NCBI GenBank assembly: GCA_964471475.1
Contig: CAYYFQ010000020.1
Location: 1 to 36,099 of the forward strand
DNA length: 36,099 nt
Reading direction: 5' to 3'
DNA from: JAJNBD01 sp964471475
GTDB taxonomy: Bacteria > Pseudomonadota > Gammaproteobacteria > CAISUE01
This document shows positions 1 to 8,824 of this stretch, in pieces (positions within the stretch are counted from its first letter, which is position 1; each line of letters opens with the position of its first letter). The notes beneath the pieces were generated by a model, which saw nothing but the letters and a program-made list of their open reading frames with translations, was not told the origin of the DNA and did not search any database. The translations under genes and the position numbers were made by a program.

Positions 1-51
1 CCTCGACTCATTCACTTGCGCCTTGTCTGAAACTAAATCTTAAAGGCTATA
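1..51. repeat. Right end of a small inverted-repeat element (family B), cut by the window edge
   Basis: These 51 bases are identical to 27548-27598, the right half of a complete element nested in another repeat there. The copy ends in the terminal repeat CTTAAAGGCTATA. The left half lies outside the window. It is non-coding, and the gltA promoter region follows directly. Confidence 0.85.
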
Positions 52-88
52 TCTTACCGACATTGTAAGTATTTTTCAATTTTCTTGC

Positions 89-118
89 TTGCGTCAAATG
101 AGAGATAAAAGCTACAAT
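89..118 (+). promoter_or_regulatory. Candidate sigma-70 promoter of gltA
   Basis: TTGCGT (89-94) and TACAAT (113-118) are separated by 18 bp, leaving a leader of about 40 nt before the ATG at 167. The match is moderate and no operator is visible. Confidence 0.4.
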
Positions 119-166
119 AGCGGATTGTTTTGACCTATAAAAATTTACTAACGTTAGGAGTTCAGC

Positions 167-1270
167 ATGGCTGAGTTAAAAATTGGTTTAGAAGGTGTAG
201 CAGTTGCAGAAACAAAAATATCTTGTATTGATGGGGAAAAGGGACGCTTAATCTATCGAGGCGAATTAGTGGAAGATGTTGTTAGAGATAGAACTTTTGA
301 AGACGTTGTTTATTTGTTATGGAATGAACGATTCCCCACCAAAGAAGAAAGTAAAGCCTTTAGAGACACCTTAGCTCAGCATAGAAATATCCCCGATTAT
401 ATTAAAACTATTATCAAAGAATGCCCAAAAAGCTTAGACTGCATGAGTGTGATGCGTACGGCTATTTCATCAATGTTGGTGGGTGGCGAAAGTTGGCCTC
501 CTACGTTAGATCAAGCCATGAAAATCTTGGCGATTGCCCCTACATTGGTGGCCTTTTATTATCATCATAAAAATGGTACAAAAGAAATTTTACCTGATCC
601 TAAGCTAGGACATGTGGCCAATTACCTTTATATGTTGACAGGGAAAGTGCCTGAGCATTCGCATGAACGCGCGCTAGAGACATATTTGATGCTATCTGCG
701 GATCATGATATGAATGCTTCGACATTTACCGCTCGAGTGGTGACTTCCACACAATCCGATATTGTGTCTGCCATCGTTGCTGCGATTGGTGCGTTAAAAG
801 GCCCATTGCATGGAGGGGCGCCTTCTGAAGTGGATGATATGTTAGATGAAATTGGTACTGAAGCCAATGTAGAATCTTGGGTGCGCGGTAAGCTTGAGCG
901 TGGTGAAAAAATCATGGGTTTTGGTCATCGTGTCTATAAAATTTATGATCCACGAGCGGCTGCGCTTAAAGAAATCGTTAAACAATTTGCTGCCGATAAT
1001 CGCTTATTTAAACTAAGTTTAGTGCTGGAAGAAAAAGCAATTGAACTGTTGAATCAATATAAACCAGGCAGAAAACTCTATCCAAACTTGGAGTTTTGGG
1101 CTGCCGGTGTGTTTAGATCAATTGATTTGCCACGCGAACTCTATACACCTACTTTCTGTACAAGTCGCATTGCAGGTTGGTCAGCGCAAATTATGGAGCA
1201 AGCCGCCCATAATCGCATTATTCGTCCCTCCTCTATTTATGTGGGACCAATGCCTAAAGGGGTGAAATAA
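167..1270 (+). CDS. gltA: Citrate synthase (short type; 2-methylcitrate synthase possible)
   Basis: Condenses oxaloacetate with acetyl-CoA to form citrate, the entry step of the TCA cycle. The 367-residue protein is of the short citrate/methylcitrate synthase type rather than the roughly 430-residue E. coli type. Visible active-site motifs are SADHDMNAST (about 177-186), GPLHGGA with His215, and GFGHRVYK with His254. The third catalytic position, normally Asp in an N-V-D-F motif, is Glu309 in PNLEFW; some short citrate synthases are recalled to have Glu here. The C-terminal SSIYVGP motif is also typical of this branch. A TAGGAG ribosome site lies 7 nt before the ATG. No prp genes are nearby, so citrate synthase is preferred over methylcitrate synthase, but sequence alone does not settle the substrate. 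Confidence 0.9.
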   Translation: MAELKIGLEGVAVAETKISCIDGEKGRLIYRGELVEDVVRDRTFEDVVYLLWNERFPTKEESKAFRDTLAQHRNIPDYIKTIIKECPKSLDCMSVMRTAISSMLVGGESWPPTLDQAMKILAIAPTLVAFYYHHKNGTKEILPDPKLGHVANYLYMLTGKVPEHSHERALETYLMLSADHDMNASTFTARVVTSTQSDIVSAIVAAIGALKGPLHGGAPSEVDDMLDEIGTEANVESWVRGKLERGEKIMGFGHRVYKIYDPRAAALKEIVKQFAADNRLFKLSLVLEEKAIELLNQYKPGRKLYPNLEFWAAGVFRSIDLPRELYTPTFCTSRIAGWSAQIMEQAAHNRIIRPSSIYVGPMPKGVK

Positions 1271-1276
1271 AGCTCC

Positions 1277-1404
1277 GTACACAACAAAAGCAGATAATTG
1301 CAAAACGGGTGGCGCGCAAGCAGGGTTCCCAGCAATGCGAAGCATTGATGGGATGCTGCAGCGACAGGACCCGTTTAACCTCGGTGGTGATTTTTGTCGT
1401 GTAC
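1277..1404. repeat. Structured inverted-repeat element between gltA and the tRNA genes
   Basis: The ends GTACACAACAAAA (1277-1289) and TTTTGTCGTGTAC (1392-1404) are inverted repeats with one mismatch. Each contains a TA, as expected for a TA-target MITE. Inside is a second pair, AAACGGGT (1303-1310) and ACCCGTTT (1369-1376), around a small hairpin AATGCGAAGCATT. No reading frame is convincing. It could be transcribed from gltA as a 3' structure. Confidence 0.55.
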
Positions 1405-1427
1405 ACAGGGAATAAAGTTTTATTTAG

Positions 1428-1456
1428 TTGAATCTCGCTTCGAAGCCATGTAAAAT
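1428..1456 (+). promoter_or_regulatory. Promoter of the tRNA-Cys/tRNA-Leu unit
   Basis: TTGAAT (1428-1433) and TAAAAT (1451-1456) have the ideal 17-bp spacing. The GC-rich ACTCGGC just downstream is a typical discriminator for stable RNA promoters. The -10 lies in the loop of an inverted repeat, GCTTCGAAGCC/GGCTTCGAAGC, that flanks it on both sides. Confidence 0.6.
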
Positions 1457-1483
1457 ACTCGGCTTCGAAGCAAAACCCAGATT

Positions 1484-1557
1484 GGCTGGATGGCAGAGTG
1501 GTGATGCAGCGGCCTGCAAAGCCGCGAACCCCGGTTCGATTCCGGGTCCAGCCTCCA
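1484..1557 (+). tRNA. tRNA-Cys (GCA)
   Basis: A full cloverleaf of 74 nt including an encoded CCA. The acceptor arm GGCTGGA pairs with TCCAGCC, the anticodon GCA is at 1516-1518, and the T-loop GGTTCGATTCC is intact. It lies 15 bp before tRNA-Leu and shares its promoter. Confidence 0.95.
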
Positions 1558-1572
1558 AACTGATTTTGTATT

Positions 1573-1662
1573 GCCCGGGTGGCGAAATAGGTAGACGCAA
1601 GGGACTTAAAATCCCTCGGGGCTAAACACCCCATGCCGGTTCGATTCCGGCCCCGGGCACCA
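1573..1662 (+). tRNA. tRNA-Leu (TAA)
   Basis: A 90-nt class II tRNA with a long variable arm and encoded CCA. The acceptor GCCCGGG pairs with CCCGGGC, the anticodon loop CTTAAAA contains TAA at 1607-1609, and the GGTTCGATTCC T-arm is present. It appears cotranscribed with tRNA-Cys. Confidence 0.95.
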
Positions 1663-1679
1663 CTCTAGAGTTTCCTAAG

Positions 1680-1820
1680 ATGCAAAATATAGCTCCTCAA
1701 CTTGTTTTTCGCTTTGCAGTAGAAGCAGAAGATATGCAAGAAGTGCTGGCCAATAGGGGGGCTCCTAGTCGACCTTTGGAAGATATTTTGAAAGAGTTAG
1801 ACTTGCAAGATGTTTGCTAA
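1680..1820 (+). CDS. Small unrecognised open reading frame before ccmH
   Basis: ATG to TAA encodes 46 residues, beginning MQNIAPQLVF and ending ELDLQDVC. It is rich in Glu and Leu with no membrane segment. It starts 17 bp after tRNA-Leu and stops 5 bp before the ATG of ccmH, so it could be the first gene of the ccmHI transcript, translationally coupled to it; ccmH has no clear ribosome site of its own. Its own ribosome site is also weak. It resembles no cytochrome c maturation protein known to me and may be a remnant. Confidence 0.4.
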   Translation: MQNIAPQLVFRFAVEAEDMQEVLANRGAPSRPLEDILKELDLQDVC

Positions 1821-1825
1821 ATTTT

Positions 1826-2197
1826 ATGCGTAAAATTTTTTTCTGGATCTTCCTTTGTGTTAGCTTAACAAGTTGGGCACAAAATAATCATGAAAAAACT
1901 TCTGCGCGCGAACAACAATTGTTGCAAGAACTACGTTGCTTAGTGTGTCAAAATGAAAGTTTGGCGGAGTCGGATGCCCCTTTAGCGAAAGACCTACGCC
2001 ATATCGTGCATCTGCAAATCACGCAAGGTAAAAACAACGAAGAGATCGTCCACTATCTTACCGGTCGATATGGTGAATTCATTTTGTTTAAGCCGGTAGT
2101 CAATTCGCACAATTCTATTTTGTGGGGGGCGCCCTTCGTTTTTTTAGTGTGCGGTCTAGTCATTTGTGTGTTAGTTATTCGGCGATCTCGCTCATGA
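1826..2197 (+). CDS. ccmH: Cytochrome c-type biogenesis protein CcmH
   Basis: Thiol-redox subunit of the System I cytochrome c heme ligation complex; it reduces the apocytochrome CxxCH motif in the periplasm. The product is about 123 residues with an N-terminal signal peptide (MRKIFFWIFLCVSLTSWAQ). The diagnostic redox motif LRCLVCQN follows, then the usual helical domain, and a C-terminal membrane anchor ends in RRSRS. An upstream in-frame TTG (1814) is possible, but the ATG at 1826 places the signal peptide normally. The stop overlaps the ccmI start (ATGA). The rest of the ccm cluster (ccmA-G) is not in the window, so these two genes stand apart from it, next to tRNA genes. Confidence 0.9.
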   Translation: MRKIFFWIFLCVSLTSWAQNNHEKTSAREQQLLQELRCLVCQNESLAESDAPLAKDLRHIVHLQITQGKNNEEIVHYLTGRYGEFILFKPVVNSHNSILWGAPFVFLVCGLVICVLVIRRSRS

Positions 2198-2868
2198 TCA
2201 TATTAACGATTTTATTAGCCATTTTTTTGATAATTGCTATTGGTTTTATCTTTTGGTCTTTACGCGGCTCAAAAAAATCCATGAGATTGGCTCTCATTTT
2301 AGCTTGTGGTATTTCTGTGTTGACCCTATGGACTTATTGGCATATAGGTGCTTGGAGTGTCTTGCAGTACATCCATAATCAAGCGGATGAAAAAACAGCT
2401 CGTGCGCAAATTGCCGCTTTAGGCGGAGAAGAAGGGGTCGTTGATAAATTAAAAACTCATTTAGAAAAGCACCCTAAAGAAGCAACAGGTTGGTATTTGC
2501 TTGGCAAAATCTATTTTAATAGGAATCAATTTATTCAAGCGAGTGCGGCATTTAAAAAAGCGAATGCCTTACAGCCAAAGCAAGTCGACATTTTAGTTTC
2601 TTTGGCGGAAAGCCTTTATCTTTCTCAGGCTCCTCGAGCAGAATATGAATCTTTTACCTATTTGCAGCAAGCCTTAGCAATTGATCCGCATAATGTGGCG
2701 GCTTTAAATTTATCTGCTTTATTAAAATATAAAAATAAAAATTACGCGGAAGCGATTCGTTTGTGGCAAGAAGTTTTACTTGAAGTTCCAAAAGACAGCG
2801 ATACAGCTCGTGAGATTAAATCTGCTATTAGGCAAGCGCAACTAAGCAATAATGTTTCGTCTCCGTAA
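2194..2868 (+). CDS. ccmI: Cytochrome c maturation TPR protein (CcmI-like)
   Basis: Membrane-anchored TPR protein expected to hold apocytochrome c for the heme ligase. The 224 residues begin with two membrane segments (about 1-21 and 32-48) separated by a short basic loop, as in CcmI. Tetratricopeptide repeats follow (for example ATGWYLLGKIYFNRNQFIQA and NVAALNLSALLKYKNKNYAE). An upstream ORF extension is ignored because the ATG at 2194 overlaps the ccmH stop by 4 nt, the normal operon arrangement. The last 41 bp overlap tail-to-tail with the convergent membrane-protein gene. Confidence 0.85.
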   Translation: MIILTILLAIFLIIAIGFIFWSLRGSKKSMRLALILACGISVLTLWTYWHIGAWSVLQYIHNQADEKTARAQIAALGGEEGVVDKLKTHLEKHPKEATGWYLLGKIYFNRNQFIQASAAFKKANALQPKQVDILVSLAESLYLSQAPRAEYESFTYLQQALAIDPHNVAALNLSALLKYKNKNYAEAIRLWQEVLLEVPKDSDTAREIKSAIRQAQLSNNVSSP

Positions 2869-4609
2869 GGCGTTGAAATCCTTTAGGAAGTGGAGCATCT
2901 CTTCCAATAATTTTTAAAGATAAATGGGGCGGTGCAGGTGGAAGAGCTAAGCCCCAATTTTTAAGATCCCAAGATTGAGCCGTGAAATAAATAGGGAGAT
3001 GTTCGCGTCCATAAATTAAGAAAAAAGGTTGAGAGTTGAAAATGCCTCGAGTGGCAATCAGCACAGGCCGTCCCGCAATTACTTTTTGTAGGGTGAGAAG
3101 TTCCTCATAAGAATAGGTTGCCCACGCAGGAGGTGTGAGTACGTCGCGATGTAAAATAAAAATAATTAATGGTAAATGTAATAAATAAATAACGGCGATG
3201 GTTCCACCTAAAATAATTTTTTGTTTTAAATTGGCCGATTCAAGTAGTAAGGCAGAGCCTAAAATAAAAGCCATATAAGGTAGTAAGCTTAATTGTAATG
3301 CTCCCCAGCCGTTATGCCGAAATATTAATCCAGCAATCAATAAAAGAGGGGCTACCATGATTACAAAAGCTGCGCGATTTTTGCGATGTAAGGCATAGAG
3401 AATAAGTAGCAGTTGCAGAGTCATAGCGAGCACTAAACAGGTATAATCAAAATAAGCACGCCCTGAATGATAAGGGGTGGAGCGCGTTAAGTATTTCATG
3501 CTAAAAATATGAAAATATAACTGCCAGGGATGAAAATGCTGAGCAAAATTGGGCGGGTCAGTCAATATATTTTGTGTCCACAAGTTAGAGAAGCCATTCG
3601 TGGCAGTAAAGCATAAAAATATCAAAGCGCCAAATAAAATCATTTGCCTTAAACTTATCTCAAAATTATTGGCGTTGACGCAACACAAATGATAAAAAAC
3701 AAGAGCAGCAATAAGAGCAGCAAAAAAACTCATGGCAAGAGAGGTAGGGTAAATACAAGTTATTCCAATAGATAATAAAATTAGCACCCCCATTTTTTTT
3801 TCATGACTTACCGAAAAAACCTGTCGCAAAATTAAAATAGCTACCACAAATATCATCGGAATAATTAAAAATTTTGCTAAAAATCCTTGAAAAGCATTTT
3901 GCCACCACGAGGTAGAAAACAACGCGAAACCTGTTAATGCAAAGACGCTAAAACTTTTAGCAACGCAAGCGCTCAAGGCTAAAGCAGAAATTAAGAAAAA
4001 AATAGTGACGGCAAGTTGGTAAGAAAATAATGCAGGGAGGTGAAGTAATTGGCTGATGAAGCTTAAATAAAGATAACTTCCTAAGCGTTGATCACCCAAT
4101 AAATTGATAGAAGGAAGGGTATCATAAAAAGTTTTTGCACTCATCGTGGCACGTGGTGTGATCAAATGATCACTAAGCCAATCAGCATTGTTGGCATAAC
4201 CTAAAGCATCGGTGCCATCATGAAATAAAGCATAGGGTCCATGCATGGTGAAAGCTTGGTAATTCCCAAAAAAATTAACTATCAAGCAGCTTGTCAGTAA
4301 AACCAAAAATAGTGATTTGAAAGAAATGGGTAAGAGATTTTTTTTACATGGAAAAAGTTGTAGCAAACTAAAACCGCTTAGCAAAGCGATTGATAGTAAG
4401 GCTGAGACTCGCAAGCTTAAATGGCAGTTATAAAAAATAATCGTTGGAAGAAAAACAATCATGACACCAAATAAAGGTGCGCAAAAAATCCAAAAGGGAA
4501 ATTCGGTCATATGTTTTTCAAAACAAACGCGCGCAAAACCAAAACCGCAGCAAGTAAAGATGAGAATTGCCACGAGGCAGTGTATATTTTGTATTAACCA
4601 AAATTCCAT
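2828..4609 (-). CDS. Polytopic membrane protein, possibly GT-C-type glycosyltransferase
   Basis: A 593-residue protein with about a dozen hydrophobic helices covering most of its length and a soluble C-terminal stretch of about 80 residues containing LPPAPPHLSLK. Periplasmic loops with acidic and aromatic residues between early helices are reminiscent of GT-C lipid-linked sugar transferases, but no diagnostic motif was recognised, so the function is open. An AAAGG ribosome site 6 nt before the ATG lies within the end of an inverted-repeat element (4613-4683). The 3' end overlaps ccmI by 41 bp. Confidence 0.75.
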   Translation of the reverse strand: MEFWLIQNIHCLVAILIFTCCGFGFARVCFEKHMTEFPFWIFCAPLFGVMIVFLPTIIFYNCHLSLRVSALLSIALLSGFSLLQLFPCKKNLLPISFKSLFLVLLTSCLIVNFFGNYQAFTMHGPYALFHDGTDALGYANNADWLSDHLITPRATMSAKTFYDTLPSINLLGDQRLGSYLYLSFISQLLHLPALFSYQLAVTIFFLISALALSACVAKSFSVFALTGFALFSTSWWQNAFQGFLAKFLIIPMIFVVAILILRQVFSVSHEKKMGVLILLSIGITCIYPTSLAMSFFAALIAALVFYHLCCVNANNFEISLRQMILFGALIFLCFTATNGFSNLWTQNILTDPPNFAQHFHPWQLYFHIFSMKYLTRSTPYHSGRAYFDYTCLVLAMTLQLLLILYALHRKNRAAFVIMVAPLLLIAGLIFRHNGWGALQLSLLPYMAFILGSALLLESANLKQKIILGGTIAVIYLLHLPLIIFILHRDVLTPPAWATYSYEELLTLQKVIAGRPVLIATRGIFNSQPFFLIYGREHLPIYFTAQSWDLKNWGLALPPAPPHLSLKIIGRDAPLPKGFQRLTETKHYCLVALA

Positions 4610-4612
4610 AGA

Positions 4613-4683
4613 TACCTTTTCAGATAATTATTCGTAGCTTACTCTATATTCAGATTTTACGGATAATTATCTGAAAGAGTGTA
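4613..4683. repeat. MITE of family A (short, internally deleted copy)
   Basis: About 71 bp flanked by TA on each side (GATA...TATC). The terminal inverted repeats contain TTTCAGATAATTATYCGTA, the same ends as the copies at 14697-14885 and 27370-27676, but the central part is missing. The left end carries the Shine-Dalgarno sequence of the adjacent minus-strand membrane-protein gene. Confidence 0.85.
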
Positions 4684-4693
4684 TCAAGACGCC

Positions 4694-7600
4694 TTAATAT
4701 AAAATCTCCACTTGCTCATCAGAAAACAAATGGCGTAGATTTTGCATCAACTCATCTGTTGGTTGAATATGCCATTGAGTACCGAGCTTGGTATCAATAG
4801 TACCGTGTTGATTCTGGTGGCGCAAGAGAATAGGAAAATTGCCAGGAGATTGTTTTAATAGAGTTTTGAAGTTTTCGCTGGAAAGTATATGAGCGTTTTT
4901 CGTTAAGACGTGAATCAATAAAGCTTGACCAGACGATTGACGCATTTCAGCAAGTAAACATACACGTTTAATGCTTAATCGTAAACCTTGGGTGAATTGA
5001 TCGGCTTCTACAAAAGCTTCTACAAATAAAATATTTCCTTCTTGTAATTGAGCGCGAAATTTTTCTAACTCTTCAGAAAACAAGGTACCATCAATCGTTC
5101 CGGTTTCATCTTCTAGAGTGACGATTCCCATTCGATCACCGCGTTTCGTGAGGATGATACGAAGATTGGTGAGCTGGGCGATAATGCCAGTCATTTTATC
5201 TCTGGTTGGCGCTAAACTTCCTACTTTTTGTGTTTTAAAAATACGCACTTCATCGGCATAAGCTGTTAAAGGATGACCTGAAATATACCACCCCAAAATT
5301 TCTTTTTCGGCTTGTAATTTTTGTATTAATGGCCAATCGGGTTGCTCGACATAATCAGGCGTCCTTTCATTAGTGTCTAAATGCATCCCAAGTAAATCGC
5401 CTTGTTTATTGGCTTTGATTGCGGCTTTTTGTTCCGCATGTTTATTGGCAATATCCATGCTTGCCCAAAGCGTGGCACGGTTTTTTCCAAAACTATCGAG
5501 GGCTCCCGATTTAATTAAAGCTTCTACTACCTTTTTGTTTAATTTGCGTAAGTCGTTGCGATCAAAAAAATCAAATAAATTTTTATAAATACCGTGTTGG
5601 CTTTTTTCTTCTAAAACACCAAATAATGCCGCTTCCCCCGCGCCTTTGATGGCGCCTAAACCATATAAAATTTGAGGTTGATTAAAATCATCCCTATTTT
5701 CATAAATAACGGTAAAAGGAAAATCACAACGATTGATGTCAGGTGGGACAATAGTCAATTTCATCAGCTGACATTCATAAATAAAGTTGACTACTTTGTC
5801 CGTATTGTCCATGTCTGAAGATAAAACTGCTGCCATAAATTCTGCGGGATAATGGGTTTTTAACCAAGCGGTTTGATAGGATAACAAGGCGTAAGCAGCA
5901 GAGTGAGATTTATTAAATCCGTATCCTGCAAATTTCTCCATTAAATCAAAAATAGAGGAGGCGAGTTTTTCATCGATACCATTTTCTTTGGCACCTGCGC
6001 AAAAGATGGCGCGTTGGTTTTCCATTTCTTCGGCTTTCTTTTTACCCATGGCACGTCGTAATAAATCTGCGGCACCTAATGTGTATCCGGCCAGCACTTG
6101 TGCAATTTGCATGACTTGTTCTTGATACAAAATGATTCCGTAGGTGGGCTTTAATACGCCTTCTAATGCAGGATGCATGTAATTAATTTCAGCTTGCCCA
6201 TGTTTTCTCTGAATAAAGTCATCTACCATTCCTGATTGCAAAGGTCCGGGGCGAAAGAGTGCGACCAGTGCAATGATATCTTCAAAACAATCAGGCCGTA
6301 GTCGTTTAATGAGATCTTTCATGCCGCGTGATTCAAGCTGAAAAATGGCGGTGGTATCCCCTCGTTTTAAGGTGTCATAAGTGGAGGGATCATTGAGTGG
6401 AATTTCGGCCATATGAATCGTCAATCCGCGCGCTTTTTTAATATTATTGATAGCATTTTGAATGATAGTTAACGTGCGTAAACCAAGAAAGTCAAATTTG
6501 ACTAAACCTACGGCCTCGACATCATCCTTGTCAAATTGACTGACTAAACTTTCACCATTACTTTCACAATAAAGTGGAGTGAAATCAGTAAGTTTGGAAG
6601 GAGCAATGACCACACCGCCGGCATGTTTTCCTGCATTACGTACAAGCCCTTCTAATCGTAAGGCTAAGTCTAATAAAGTCTTCACTTCTTCTTCAGATTC
6701 ATAACGTGATTTTAGTTGGGGTTCTATAGTTAAAGCTTTTTCGAGCGTAATACCTAGTTCAAATGGAATTAATTTGGCAATTTTATCTACAAAAGGGTAA
6801 GGGTGCCCTAACACCCGCCCTACGTCACGTACGACGGCTTTAGCCGCCATGGAGCCGTAAGTAATAATTTGTGCGACATTGTCGCGGCCATACTTTTCAG
6901 CAACATACTCGATGACACGGTCGCGACCATCCATACAAAAATCGATATCAAAATCTGGCATGGAAATACGTTCGGGATTTAAAAATCTTTCAAACAGCAA
7001 ATCATAAGGGAGCGGATCAAGATCGGTAATATTTAAAGCGTAGGCAACTAGAGAGCCCGCTCCTGATCCACGCCCTGGGCCTACGGGAATATTATTATTT
7101 TTTGACCACGCAATAAAATCTGCTACGATTAAAAAATAACCAGAAAATCCCATTTGGGTAATGACTTTCAATTCGGTGTTAAGGCGATCCCAATAGATGC
7201 TAGGATCCGTAATTTTGTCAGCTTGTTGAGCCAAACGCTGTTGCAAGCCTTGATTCGCTTGTTGTATCAAATAATCTTCAATCGCTAATTCACCAGTAGG
7301 ATATTTGGGGAGAAAGTTTTGACCTAACTGGATAGTAACATTACAACGCTTAGCAATTTCTACACTATTTTGTAGTGCGGTGGGGAGATCAGCAAATAAT
7401 TTTTGCATGTTTGCTGAGTCTATTAAATATTGTTTGGAGGTGTAGCGTGCTTTACGATTTCGATCGCTTAATAAAGCACCTTCAGCAATAGCCACACGAG
7501 TTTCATGAGCTTCAAACTCATCTTCATTTAAAAAACGCACATCATTCGTGGCAACCAGCGGAATGTGGTGTGTTGCGGCAAAAATTAAAACAGATTCTTC

Positions 7601-8137
7601 AAAAAGTCTTTCCGAGTTTTTACCTGTGCGTGAAATTTCGATATACCAACTGTTTGGGAAACGGGCATTCATCCAACTTAAGTGCTGAGACAGTGGCCAA
7701 GAGTTTTTGATCAAGAGATCTGCTAATAAGCTTTGATAATTTTCTAGCGCAATGAGGTGTTGGCAGTTTTCTTCTGTGAGCCATGAGTTTCGTATCTTCA
7801 CTTGATTGAGATCTTGGCCTTCAATGTAAGCACGTGAAATTAGTTCACATAAAGCACGAAAGCCTTCATTGTTTTTAGCAAAAAGGGTCAGTTGGGTCAC
7901 TTGAGAAGGGTTGGTGTCCTCTGCAATGGCTAAATCTATGCCAACAATAGGTTTGATGCCTTTTTTCAAAGCTTCTTGATAAAATTTAATGACGGCAAAA
8001 AAATTATTAAAATCACTAATTCCTAATGCCGGCATGTTAAGTATTTTTGCTTGCTCAAGCAAATCCTCAATACGAATGACACTGTCAAGTAAAGAATACT
8101 CTGTATGCAAACGTAAGTGGATAAAAGGTATAGTCAT
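4694..8137 (-). CDS. dnaE: DNA polymerase III subunit alpha
   Basis: The replicative DNA polymerase catalytic subunit. At 1147 residues it is close to the 1160 of E. coli DnaE. The N-terminal PHP domain starts at about residue 5 (HLRLHTEYSLLD). The polymerase palm has PVGPGRGSGAGS (about 351-362) and the catalytic aspartates of PDFDIDF (394-400). The fingers contain the YQEQVMQIAQ and GYGFNKSHSAAYA motifs. An OB-fold (GIIAQLTNLRI) and a C-terminal tau-binding region follow. A GGAAG ribosome site is seen before the ATG. The gene lies 3 bp after trmB on the same strand and is probably cotranscribed. Confidence 0.98.
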   Translation of the reverse strand: MTIPFIHLRLHTEYSLLDSVIRIEDLLEQAKILNMPALGISDFNNFFAVIKFYQEALKKGIKPIVGIDLAIAEDTNPSQVTQLTLFAKNNEGFRALCELISRAYIEGQDLNQVKIRNSWLTEENCQHLIALENYQSLLADLLIKNSWPLSQHLSWMNARFPNSWYIEISRTGKNSERLFEESVLIFAATHHIPLVATNDVRFLNEDEFEAHETRVAIAEGALLSDRNRKARYTSKQYLIDSANMQKLFADLPTALQNSVEIAKRCNVTIQLGQNFLPKYPTGELAIEDYLIQQANQGLQQRLAQQADKITDPSIYWDRLNTELKVITQMGFSGYFLIVADFIAWSKNNNIPVGPGRGSGAGSLVAYALNITDLDPLPYDLLFERFLNPERISMPDFDIDFCMDGRDRVIEYVAEKYGRDNVAQIITYGSMAAKAVVRDVGRVLGHPYPFVDKIAKLIPFELGITLEKALTIEPQLKSRYESEEEVKTLLDLALRLEGLVRNAGKHAGGVVIAPSKLTDFTPLYCESNGESLVSQFDKDDVEAVGLVKFDFLGLRTLTIIQNAINNIKKARGLTIHMAEIPLNDPSTYDTLKRGDTTAIFQLESRGMKDLIKRLRPDCFEDIIALVALFRPGPLQSGMVDDFIQRKHGQAEINYMHPALEGVLKPTYGIILYQEQVMQIAQVLAGYTLGAADLLRRAMGKKKAEEMENQRAIFCAGAKENGIDEKLASSIFDLMEKFAGYGFNKSHSAAYALLSYQTAWLKTHYPAEFMAAVLSSDMDNTDKVVNFIYECQLMKLTIVPPDINRCDFPFTVIYENRDDFNQPQILYGLGAIKGAGEAALFGVLEEKSQHGIYKNLFDFFDRNDLRKLNKKVVEALIKSGALDSFGKNRATLWASMDIANKHAEQKAAIKANKQGDLLGMHLDTNERTPDYVEQPDWPLIQKLQAEKEILGWYISGHPLTAYADEVRIFKTQKVGSLAPTRDKMTGIIAQLTNLRIILTKRGDRMGIVTLEDETGTIDGTLFSEELEKFRAQLQEGNILFVEAFVEADQFTQGLRLSIKRVCLLAEMRQSSGQALLIHVLTKNAHILSSENFKTLLKQSPGNFPILLRHQNQHGTIDTKLGTQWHIQPTDELMQNLRHLFSDEQVEILY

Positions 8138-8140
8138 AAT

Positions 8141-8821
8141 TCATTGCTTCCTAAATAGCAAATCGTAAATTTCGTGCCCTAAGCGAATACCGCGTTTCTC
8201 AAACTTAGTCGTAGGGCGGTCTAAAGTACGAGTTCCGACATCCTTCGAGGATTCATTACAAAATAAGGTGGTTTGCTCAATAGCCTCTACCATCCATTGT
8301 GCATAAGGTTCCCAATCGGTTGCGCAATGAAGATATCCATTCTTTTTTAATTTAGTAGCTAAGTGAGTGACAAAAGCTGTGTTGACCAATCGGCGTTTAT
8401 GGTGACGTTTTTTTGGCCATGGATCAGGGAAGAAAATTTGCACTCCCGTTAACGATTCTTCCAGAAAAGCTTCTAAGCTTATGGTGGCATCTTCTGCAAT
8501 GATTCGAATATTCGTCAATTGATGCTGGACAATTGACGCCAGCAGCGCCCCAATGCCTGGGCGGTGCACTTCAATACCAATGAAGTTAATATTTGGATTG
8601 GCCAGCGCCTGTGCTACTAAAGAATGCCCCATACCAAAGCCGATTTCTAAAATGACGGGATGTGCATTTGAAAAAATATTTGAGAATACTAAAGGATGCT
8701 TGGGGCATAACACATAATCTTTTGAGAATTTTTCTAAGGCGTGTTGTTGGCTTGGAGTAGTACGACCTTCACGACGAACAAAACTACGAATTTCTCGACG
8801 AGGTTTTTCTAGAGGGATCAT
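8141..8821 (-). CDS. trmB: tRNA (guanine-N7-)-methyltransferase
   Basis: Methylates G46 in the variable loop of tRNAs using S-adenosylmethionine. The 226-residue product has the SAM-binding motif ILEIGFGMGHS, the acidic GIEVHRPG segment, and the TrmB signature FFPDPWPKKRHHKRRL. The C-terminal TKFEKRGIRLGH motif is also present. It sits 3 bp upstream of dnaE and 3 bp downstream of mreD, within one tightly packed minus-strand unit. Confidence 0.96.
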   Translation of the reverse strand: MIPLEKPRREIRSFVRREGRTTPSQQHALEKFSKDYVLCPKHPLVFSNIFSNAHPVILEIGFGMGHSLVAQALANPNINFIGIEVHRPGIGALLASIVQHQLTNIRIIAEDATISLEAFLEESLTGVQIFFPDPWPKKRHHKRRLVNTAFVTHLATKLKKNGYLHCATDWEPYAQWMVEAIEQTTLFCNESSKDVGTRTLDRPTTKFEKRGIRLGHEIYDLLFRKQ

Positions 8822-8824
8822 GGC

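Noticed and set aside
1254..1634. Minus-strand frame of 126 codons across the tRNA genes
   Set aside because: It lies over two intact tRNA genes and their promoter.
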